From positions 1-64,000 of the forward strand of contig NZ_LUUG01000065.1 in NCBI RefSeq assembly GCF_001644035.1: DNA of 64,000 nt. The letters are read 5' to 3'. Position 1 is the stretch's first letter; each line of letters starts with the position of its first letter. Both the position numbers and the translations under genes were made by a program. The notes beneath the pieces are model-generated. The model saw only the letters and a list, made by a program, of their open reading frames with translations. It did no database searches and was not told where the DNA came from. This stretch comes from Methylomonas methanica (GTDB lineage Bacteria; Pseudomonadota; Gammaproteobacteria; Methylococcales; Methylomonadaceae). Shown here piece by piece: positions 25,299 to 31,932 of this stretch.

Positions 25299-25571
25299 AT
25301 GCCCAAATACATTATCGAACGCGATATTCCCGGTGCCGGCCAGCTTACGCAAGCCGAGTTGCAAGGCATTTCTCAAAAATCCTGCGGTGTGTTGCGCGAC
25401 ATGGGGCCGCGCATCCAATGGCTGCAAAGCTATGTGACCGGCGACAAGGTGTATTGCATCTATATCGCCGACAACGAGCAAGCGATTCGCGAACACGCGG
25501 AGCAAGGCGGCTTTCCGGCCAATCGCATCGAACAAATTACCACCATCATCGACCCGACCACGGGCGATTGA
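25299..25571 (+). CDS. DUF4242 family protein
   Basis: A 90-residue protein matching DUF4242 (SCO4226-like ferredoxin-fold proteins, one of which binds nickel): YIIERDIPGAGQLTQAEL, VLRDMGPRIQWLQSYVTGDKVYCIYIA and a C-terminal ITTIIDPTTG. No signal peptide is present. A strong AGGAGG site lies before the ATG. It precedes mtoX by 142 bases and sits behind an operator shared with tetR, so a role in the methanethiol or related electrophile response is likely but not shown. Confidence 0.85.
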   Translation: MPKYIIERDIPGAGQLTQAELQGISQKSCGVLRDMGPRIQWLQSYVTGDKVYCIYIADNEQAIREHAEQGGFPANRIEQITTIIDPTTGD

Positions 25572-25582
25572 TGATGGCTTAT

Positions 25583-25680
25583 GGTTCCCACGCTCCGGCG
25601 TTGGAACCGGGTCAGGGACGCTCTAGCGTCCCGAACCGCAGGAGCGGTTCAACACGCATTCCCACGCTGGAGCGTGGGAA
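25583..25680. repeat. Cluster of four small hairpins between DUF4242 and mtoX
   Basis: In order: GGTTCC/GGAACC (25583-25608), GGGACGCT/AGCGTCCC (25615-25632), GAACCGC/GCGGTTC (25633-25650) and TTCCCACGCT/AGCGTGGGAA (25659-25680). The last two-base-loop stem is perfect over 10 bp. This is a palindromic intergenic repeat array; it may reduce read-through into mtoX or stabilise the upstream message. Confidence 0.7.
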
Positions 25681-25713
25681 CGATAACAACGATAATTTAC
25701 GGGGATAACAATC

Positions 25714-27024
25714 ATGACATTCAAACTAAGCACCTTTACCGCCGCGCTGATGCTCGGCACCGCCAGCCTGTCGGCCAGCGCCGACGAAACCTGCGCCTCG
25801 CCGTACATGGCGAAAATTACCGGCCAGGAAGATTTTGTGTACATCTGGACTTTAGGCGCGGAAGGCGTCGGCGACGAGCAGGACAAACTAGTCACCGTTG
25901 ACGTCAATCCCAAATCCAAACAATACGGCAAAGTGATCGGCAGCCTGTCGGTGGGTGGCCGCAACGAAGCTCACCATTCCGACTTTACCGACGACCGTAA
26001 ATTTCTGTGGGCCGGTGGTCTGGATACCAACAAGATTTTCATCTTCGACGTGTCCACAGATCCGGCCAAACCTAAGCTCAGCAAAACCATCACCGATTTC
26101 GTGGCCAAGAGCGGCGGCGTGGTCGGTCCACATAGCTTGTACGCCTTGCCGGGCCGGATGATCATCACCGGTTTGTCCAATAACAAAGACCACGGCGGCC
26201 GCACCGCGATTGTGGAATACAGCAACGCCGGCGACTACATCGCCACCTACTGGCTGCCGACCGACAGTAACCTGGAAGGTGCGATCAAATCCGGCAAATA
26301 CGCTGACGGCTATAACTACGACGTGCGGGTATTGCCGCGCAAAAACCTGATGCTGACCTCGTCGTTTACCGGCTGGTCGAACTACATGATGGACTTCGGC
26401 AAAATGTTGGCCGATCCGGAAGCGATGAAACGCTTCGGCAACACCGTGGTGCAATGGGATTTACACAGCCGCCAGCCGAAAAAAGTCTTCGACGTACCGG
26501 GTGCGCCATTAGAAATCCGTTGCGCTTGGGCGGAAGATCATAACTACTGCTTCACCAGCACCGCGTTGACCTCGAAAATCTGGTTGATACATCAAGACGA
26601 CAAAGGCGAATGGCAAGCCAAAGATGTCGCGGACATCGGCGAACCGGCCAAAATCCCGCTGCCGGTGGACATTTCCATCTCCAGTGACGACAAAACCTTG
26701 TGGGTCAACACCTTCATGGACGGCAAAACCCGCCGTTTCGACATCAGCGATCCATTTCACCCCAAACAAGTGTTCGAACAAAAAATCGGCGCTCAGGTGA
26801 ATATGGTGTCCTCAAGCTGGGACGGCAAACGCCTGTATTACACCTCGTCGCTATTAGCCAACTGGGACAAAAAAGGTGCGGATAACGAGCAATTTTTCAA
26901 AGCGTATAGCTGGGATGGCAGCAAGTTGACCGAGCAGTTCTCGATTGATTTCAATAAAGAGAAGCTGGGTAGGGCGCATCAAATGCGGTTTGGGGCGTAT
27001 GCTTTGTACGGCAAAGCGCCGTAA
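25714..27024 (+). CDS. mtoX: Methanethiol oxidase (selenium-binding-protein SBP56 family), periplasmic
   Basis: A 436-residue protein with a signal peptide (cleavage near SASA-DET) and a full SBP56 beta-propeller: ASPYMAKITGQEDFVYIWT, HHSDFTDDRKFLWAGGLDTNKIFIFDV, GPHSLYALPGRMIITGLSN, and a C-terminal GRAHQMRFG. Bacterial members oxidise methanethiol to formaldehyde, H2S and H2O2 in the periplasm and need copper; human SELENBP1 does the same reaction. In other bacteria mtoX is next to SCO1/SenC and MauG genes, which here exist as one fused gene 0.9 kb downstream. Its C1 product links it to methylotrophy. Confidence 0.92.
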   Translation: MTFKLSTFTAALMLGTASLSASADETCASPYMAKITGQEDFVYIWTLGAEGVGDEQDKLVTVDVNPKSKQYGKVIGSLSVGGRNEAHHSDFTDDRKFLWAGGLDTNKIFIFDVSTDPAKPKLSKTITDFVAKSGGVVGPHSLYALPGRMIITGLSNNKDHGGRTAIVEYSNAGDYIATYWLPTDSNLEGAIKSGKYADGYNYDVRVLPRKNLMLTSSFTGWSNYMMDFGKMLADPEAMKRFGNTVVQWDLHSRQPKKVFDVPGAPLEIRCAWAEDHNYCFTSTALTSKIWLIHQDDKGEWQAKDVADIGEPAKIPLPVDISISSDDKTLWVNTFMDGKTRRFDISDPFHPKQVFEQKIGAQVNMVSSSWDGKRLYYTSSLLANWDKKGADNEQFFKAYSWDGSKLTEQFSIDFNKEKLGRAHQMRFGAYALYGKAP

Positions 27025-27058
27025 GTTAGTTGTAACGCGTTTCAGTTGAATGCAACCG

Positions 27059-27090
27059 TGGCCTTTATGACGTTTTGTTTATAAAGGCCA
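27059..27090 (+). terminator. Hairpin after mtoX
   Basis: Arms TGGCCTTTAT (27059-27068) and ATAAAGGCCA (27081-27090) form a perfect 10-bp stem 35 bases past the mtoX stop. There is no T-run, so it may stabilise or only partly terminate the transcript. Confidence 0.5.
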
Positions 27091-27158
27091 TGAGGTATGC
27101 AGTATTATCTAACGATGCGAACTAGGAATGTAACGGTCGTGTGCCTTGGAGAATAGTC

Positions 27159-27335
27159 ATGAATGCTCAACCTCAGTTTATTACCGATGCGAATGGCGAA
27201 AAAACGGCAGTCATTCTGCCAATAGCCGACTATCAAGAACTCATGGAAGACTTGGCTGATTTAGCCGCAATTGCTGAACGAAAAGACGAACCCAGCATTC
27301 CATTTGAGACGGCGTTGTCAGAAATAGGTTTATGA
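27159..27335 (+). CDS. Type II antitoxin (Phd/YefM or RelB-like)
   Basis: A 58-residue protein: PQFITDANGEKTAVILPIADYQELMEDLADLAAIAERKDEPSIPFE. This is the Phd/YefM-type antitoxin pattern, with an N-terminal strand-helix for DNA binding and a C-terminal tail that wraps the toxin. The start at 27159 has a GGAGA site; a GTG six codons earlier is less likely. The stop overlaps the toxin start by four bases. Confidence 0.85.
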   Translation: MNAQPQFITDANGEKTAVILPIADYQELMEDLADLAAIAERKDEPSIPFETALSEIGL

Positions 27336-27592
27336 CGATCTATGCCATTGAGATCAAACGGAGCGCCCAAAAGGAGTTGTCGCAATTGCCTAAGGCGGTT
27401 GCCGAAAAGGTTGTGACGCAAATTAGAGCGCTTGCCGACGATCCGCGGCCTAATGGGTGCAAAAAGTTAGTAGGAACAGAACATAGTTATCGAATTCGAG
27501 TAAATGATTACCGAGTGGTTTATTCGGTTTTGGATAGCCGCTTAATCATCCAAGTCATAAAAATTGGGCATCGCAAGGATGTGTACCAATGA
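27332..27592 (+). CDS. RelE/ParE-family toxin
   Basis: An 86-residue toxin with the family's YAIEIKRSAQKELSQLPK start, a basic middle, the GTEHSYRIRVNDYRVVYSV strand pair and the IKIGHRKDVY end. The conserved arginines and C-terminal tyrosine expected of an mRNA interferase are present, so it appears intact. It is coupled to the preceding antitoxin and interrupts the mtoX to SCO-MauG interval. Confidence 0.9.
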   Translation: MTIYAIEIKRSAQKELSQLPKAVAEKVVTQIRALADDPRPNGCKKLVGTEHSYRIRVNDYRVVYSVLDSRLIIQVIKIGHRKDVYQ

Positions 27593-27637
27593 TTTGGTTG
27601 GTGGAGAGTTTATAGGCAGTGCGGGGCGGGAATAGTT

Positions 27638-27851
27638 GGTGTCGCTGTCGCGAAGGATGTTTTTAAGTCGGGTCTCGGCCCGACTGCCGAGATACTTTCT
27701 TTTGGCGACGCACAAATTCGTCTGGATCGAATTTGAACAGCCGACAGGCTGGCCCGAAGGGCGAAAACCAAGGATGGTTTTTGGTAGCGAAAGTATCTCG
27801 GCTGTCGGTCCGAGAACCGACTTCTAATTAATCCGTCGCGATAGCGACACC
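27638..27851. mobile_element. MITE-like element with about 62-bp inverted ends
   Basis: The ends, GGTGTCGCTGTCGCGA... at 27638 and ...TCGCGATAGCGACACC to 27851, are inverted copies of each other over about 62 bases with roughly 85 percent identity, including a TGCCGAGATACTTTC stretch. The 90-base centre has no gene. The size, long terminal inverted repeats and lack of coding sequence fit a MITE; the mobilising transposase is not known. It lies in the roughly 350-base gap before the SCO-MauG gene. Confidence 0.65.
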
Positions 27852-27940
27852 TAAATCTAAATCTCCTCACCCCTGCCCTCTCCAGCAGGAGAGGGGGCAA
27901 GCCATCGAATATCGATGCGTGATCTGTTCAGGGTAAGCAC

Positions 27941-29851
27941 ATGAAACTCCTACTACTATTCGGCATACTATTAATTACCACTCACGCAAATGCCCAAGAG
28001 AATAAACCTCTAGCCCCCGGCTACACCGCCCTACCTTTCGAACCCGCAAAACCCGGCACCTACACCCTGCCGATTATCAATCCAGCCGCCAATGGCGAAG
28101 TATTAACCAGCAACAACCAACCCAAGCACCTCCACGAGCTGATGGGCGACAAACTGGTGTTGCTCAGCTTCATCTACGCCGCATGCAGCGACGTCAACGG
28201 CTGCCCGTTGGCAACGCAGGTGTTGCACAAAATCAGCCGGCAATTGCAAAAACAGCCGGAATTGGCTGACAAACTTAGATTATTAACGCTCAGCTTCAAC
28301 CCCACGCAAGACACGCCGGAAATGATGCGCCATTACGGCGATGGCTTTAAAACCGGTGATTTCGACTGGCAGTTTTTGACCACGCGCGACGAAACTGCTT
28401 TGCAGCCCATCCTCGACGGTTACCAGCAAAACGTGCAAAAAGTCTATGACGACAAAGGCCAGTTCACCGGCACCTTTTCGCATTTGCTGCGGGTGTATTT
28501 GATCGATAAGGACAAAAACGTCCGCAATATTTATAGCGTCGATTTCCTGCATGCCGACACGCTGATCAACGATGTAAAAACCTTGCTGGCCGATGCCAAG
28601 CCGCAAGTTGCGGTCCACGCCACCGCTCCCGAAGCGTTGTTTCAACCCGGCGACAATAAACAAAATTACCAGCAAGCCGATTACCAAACCCGTTCGTTGG
28701 CGCTGGCGCAGCGACGCGGTCAGCCGGCTAATTTGCTGGCCTTGGCGCAACAGCCGCCGCTGGGTCTGCCGACATTGCCGGTACCCAAAGACAATCCGCT
28801 GACGCCAGCCAAGATAGCGCTGGGCCGTAAGCTGTTCTTCGACCGGCGCTTGTCCTTGAACAATACGTTTTCCTGCGCGATCTGCCATATCCCGGAACAA
28901 GGCTTCAGCAATAATGAAATGACCACGGCGGTGGGGATTGAAGGGCGCAGCGTGCGCCGTAACAGCCCGTCTTTGTATAACGTCGGTTATGCGCAATTGC
29001 TGTTTCACGACGGCCGCGAAAACAGTTTGGAGCAACAGGCATGGGGGCCGCTGCTGGCGCATAATGAAATGGCGAATCCGTCGATTGGTTATGTGGTGGA
29101 CAAGCTAAAAGCCAGCGCCGATTATCGCGGGTTGTTTGAAAAAGCCTTCAACAAAGGGCCGACGATGGAAACCATAGGCCAGGCCTTGGCTAGTTATCAA
29201 CGGACCCTGAATGCCGCCGATTCGCCGTTCGACCGTTGGTATTTCGGCAAACAAAAAGGCGCGCTGAGTGAGCCGGCCCAACGCGGCTTTGCCTTATTTA
29301 CCGGCAAAGCCGCTTGCAGCACTTGTCATACGATTGGCGACAAGTCTGCCTTATTTACCGATCAAAAGCGCCACAACACCGGCATTGGTTATACCGAGTC
29401 CATGCAAAAGTCTCCGGAAAAGCAAAGGGTGCAAGTCGCGCCGGGCGTGTTCGTGGATGTGAATAGCGACAATTTGAAAGGACTGAATACTGAGAAAGCC
29501 AACGACCTGGGCTATTACGAGATCAGTCAAAATCCAGCCGACCGCTGGGCTTACAAAACCCCTTCGCTGCGTAACGTCGCGCTCAGCGCGCCCTACATGC
29601 ATAACGGGTCCTTGCCGACTTTGGCAGAGGTGGTGAAGTTTTACAATCAAGGCGGCGCGGCCAACGAAAATTTATCGCCCTTGCTCAAACCGCTGGGATT
29701 GTCCGAGCAGGAAAGTGCCGACCTGGTAGTGTTTTTGGAAGCGTTGAGCGGCGGTAACGTCGGCGCCTTGATTTCTGATGCTTTTGCCGCACCGGTCGGT
29801 GATAGCGGAACGGCGGCGCAGCCCATACCGGGCGCCGGTAAAGGTCGATAG
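27941..29851 (+). CDS. SCO1/SenC-diheme peroxidase (MauG/CcpA-type) fusion, secreted
   Basis: A 636-residue periplasmic protein with a signal peptide (to about residue 18). Residues 40-220 form a thioredoxin-fold SCO domain; the copper pair is C82 and C88 with H181, giving CxxxxxC instead of the usual CxxxC. Residues 280-600 form a diheme cytochrome c peroxidase/MauG domain with heme sites C312-C315-H316 (CAICH) and C459-C462-H463 (CSTCH). In mtoX operons separate SCO and MauG genes are thought to mature the oxidase; here they are one chain, suggesting a single maturation factor for MtoX. Toxin genes and a MITE separate it from mtoX. Confidence 0.92.
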   Translation: MKLLLLFGILLITTHANAQENKPLAPGYTALPFEPAKPGTYTLPIINPAANGEVLTSNNQPKHLHELMGDKLVLLSFIYAACSDVNGCPLATQVLHKISRQLQKQPELADKLRLLTLSFNPTQDTPEMMRHYGDGFKTGDFDWQFLTTRDETALQPILDGYQQNVQKVYDDKGQFTGTFSHLLRVYLIDKDKNVRNIYSVDFLHADTLINDVKTLLADAKPQVAVHATAPEALFQPGDNKQNYQQADYQTRSLALAQRRGQPANLLALAQQPPLGLPTLPVPKDNPLTPAKIALGRKLFFDRRLSLNNTFSCAICHIPEQGFSNNEMTTAVGIEGRSVRRNSPSLYNVGYAQLLFHDGRENSLEQQAWGPLLAHNEMANPSIGYVVDKLKASADYRGLFEKAFNKGPTMETIGQALASYQRTLNAADSPFDRWYFGKQKGALSEPAQRGFALFTGKAACSTCHTIGDKSALFTDQKRHNTGIGYTESMQKSPEKQRVQVAPGVFVDVNSDNLKGLNTEKANDLGYYEISQNPADRWAYKTPSLRNVALSAPYMHNGSLPTLAEVVKFYNQGGAANENLSPLLKPLGLSEQESADLVVFLEALSGGNVGALISDAFAAPVGDSGTAAQPIPGAGKGR

Positions 29852-29871
29852 CCGCCGGGTTGGCCGGTTTT

Positions 29872-29889
29872 CTGTCACAAAATGGTAAT
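29872..29889 (+). promoter_or_regulatory. Possible Pho box upstream of phoB
   Basis: CTGTCAC (29872-29878) and TGGTAAT (29883-29889) are spaced 11 bases apart, as in a Pho box; the first half matches the consensus in six of seven bases, the second in about four. Autoregulation of phoBR is known in E. coli. Confidence 0.45.
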
Positions 29890-29940
29890 ATGACGCTGCT
29901 AACTTAACAGGATCATTGGACCTTTAGACTAAACATGCTT

Positions 29941-30633
29941 ATGTCGAACTTGAAAATCCTGGTCGTGGAAGACGAAGAAGCTATCAGGGAGATGCTGGTC
30001 ATGGTGTTGGAGCAGGCCAACCTGACTGTGATCGCCGTTGGTAGCGCCGAGCAGGCAAGGGAGAGTCTGGCCGATAACATGGTGGATCTAATTATCCTGG
30101 ACTGGATGCTGCCGGGCATTAGCGGTGTTGAACTGGCCAGACGCCTGAAAAACGAGCCTGGCTACAAGGAATTGCCTATCATTTTGCTCACCGCGCGCGG
30201 CGAGGAAGAAGACAAGATTCGCGGTTTGGAAATTGGTGCCGACGATTATGTGACCAAGCCTTTTTCGCCGAAAGAACTCATCGCCCGCATCAAGGCCGTG
30301 ATGCGCCGCAGCGGCAAGTTGTCGGAATCCGGCCTGCTTAGTGTCGGCGACCTGACCCTGGATGCCGAGCAACATAAGCTGACTATCGCCGGCCGCAGTC
30401 TGGAAGTCAGTCCTACCGAGTTTAGATTGATGCAATTTTTTATGACCAATCCCGATAAGGTCTACAGCCGCACCCATTTGCTGGATCAGGTCTGGGGCCG
30501 TAGCGTGTATATCGAGGAACGCACTGTGGATGTGCATATTCGCCGCTTGCGCAAAATCCTGGCCGAATACGGTCGAGAGGAACTGATCCAGACCGTACGC
30601 GGATTCGGTTATCGCTTTTCGATGGCGCACTGA
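29941..30633 (+). CDS. phoB: Phosphate response regulator PhoB
   Basis: A 230-residue OmpR-class regulator: receiver domain with acidic pocket VVEDEEAIREM, phosphorylated aspartate in LILDWMLPGISG and lysine in YVTKPFSPKEL, then a winged-helix DNA-binding domain (GRSLEVSPTEFRLMQFFM, RTHLLDQVWG, RTVDVHIRRLRK). The DWMLPG and the C-terminal QTVRGFGYRFS fit PhoB closely. An ATG two codons earlier (29935) is possible. phoR follows by six bases. Confidence 0.93.
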   Translation: MSNLKILVVEDEEAIREMLVMVLEQANLTVIAVGSAEQARESLADNMVDLIILDWMLPGISGVELARRLKNEPGYKELPIILLTARGEEEDKIRGLEIGADDYVTKPFSPKELIARIKAVMRRSGKLSESGLLSVGDLTLDAEQHKLTIAGRSLEVSPTEFRLMQFFMTNPDKVYSRTHLLDQVWGRSVYIEERTVDVHIRRLRKILAEYGREELIQTVRGFGYRFSMAH

Positions 30634-30639
30634 TTATTC

Positions 30640-31914
30640 ATGCAGCGTTGGCAGCGGGAAATAAATATCGCTATTGCTTTACTGATACCGGCTTTACTGC
30701 TGAGTTTTTTTGTTGGGCACTTCAGTCATTTTTTGTTGGCGATTACGCTATTTCTCTATATCAGGCAGACCATCAGCATCAACAAGCTGGAACGTTGGCT
30801 CAGTCAGGGGGGCGTCGGTGAACGCCCTGATTTTAAAGGCATCTGGGGCGATATCTACTATCACCTTTATAAAATCCGTAAAAGTCAGAAACGCCGCAAG
30901 AAAAAGCTCGGCAAGATGTTGGAGAGTTTTCGCAAGTCCACCAGTGCCTTGCCCGATGCGATTGTAGTGTTGGGTGCGTATGGCGAGATCGAGTGGAGCA
31001 ATAAGGTTGCCCACGATTTTCTGGGACTGAAACGGTCCGACAATGGGCAGCGGATTCCTAATCTGGTGCGGCATCCGCTATTTATTCAGTATTTAAAAGA
31101 TCAGGATTATCAAAACAAAATCTGCATTCCGTCGCCGATAAACGAAAACATGATTTTGCAAATCGGTATCTTCCCCTACGGGGCCGGATTGCGCCTGTTG
31201 ATGGCTCAGGATGTGACCCATTTGAAGAATATCGAACGGATGCGCACCGACTTTGTGGCCAATGTCTCGCACGAATTGCGCACGCCGATCACTGTGCTGC
31301 GCGGCTATCTGGAAACCCTGCAAGAACTGGATGACGGTTCCAGCCGCTATACCCGCTCGTTTCAAAACATGGCCGCGCAAACCGAACGTATGCAGGCATT
31401 GATAGATGATTTGCTGCTGTTGGCGCGTCTGGAAAGCAAAACCAAAAAATTCGAATGCGTCAATATTCCGGAGTTGCTCGGGCAGGTTTGCCAGGAAAGC
31501 GATCTGCTGGAACGAGATGAACGCCGGGTCGAACTGGTTTTGGATAGCCGTGCCAATGTGCGTGGTGATATGGAAGAATTGCGCAGCGCCTTCAGCAATC
31601 TGTTGGTCAATGCCATGAAATACTCACAGCCTAGTTCGCCGGTTAAAGTGAGTTGGCGGGCTAAGCCCGACGGCAGCGTTTATTTTGAAGTGGAAGACTT
31701 TGGAGACGGGATCGCCAGCGTGGATATTCCCAGGATTACCGAGCGCTTTTACCGCGCGGAAGTTAAACGCAATCAAAAAATTCCCGGCACCGGTTTGGGT
31801 TTGGCCATCGTCAAGCATGTGCTGGTCAGGCACGATGCCAAACTGGACATTGAAAGCCAACTGGGTAAAGGCAGTAAATTCCGCTGCGTGTTTCCGCGGC
31901 AGCGTGTTTGTTGA
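30640..31914 (+). CDS. phoR: Phosphate sensor histidine kinase PhoR
   Basis: A 424-residue kinase with two N-terminal membrane helices (about 8-45) and no large periplasmic loop, a charged linker, a PAS domain (about 90-190), the phosphorylated histidine in VANVSHELRTPITVLRGYLETL, and the ATP-binding boxes LVNAMKYS, EDFGDGIASVDIPRITERFYR and GTGLGLAIVKHVL. This is the PhoR layout, in which the phosphate signal comes from the Pst transporter and PhoU, neither of which is in the window. Confidence 0.93.
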   Translation: MQRWQREINIAIALLIPALLLSFFVGHFSHFLLAITLFLYIRQTISINKLERWLSQGGVGERPDFKGIWGDIYYHLYKIRKSQKRRKKKLGKMLESFRKSTSALPDAIVVLGAYGEIEWSNKVAHDFLGLKRSDNGQRIPNLVRHPLFIQYLKDQDYQNKICIPSPINENMILQIGIFPYGAGLRLLMAQDVTHLKNIERMRTDFVANVSHELRTPITVLRGYLETLQELDDGSSRYTRSFQNMAAQTERMQALIDDLLLLARLESKTKKFECVNIPELLGQVCQESDLLERDERRVELVLDSRANVRGDMEELRSAFSNLLVNAMKYSQPSSPVKVSWRAKPDGSVYFEVEDFGDGIASVDIPRITERFYRAEVKRNQKIPGTGLGLAIVKHVLVRHDAKLDIESQLGKGSKFRCVFPRQRVC

Positions 31915-31932
31915 GGTGCGGCGGGATCGTTG

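Noticed and set aside
25583-25680. CRISPR array
   Set aside because: The repeats are distinct hairpins with different sequences and no regular spacers; no cas gene is present.
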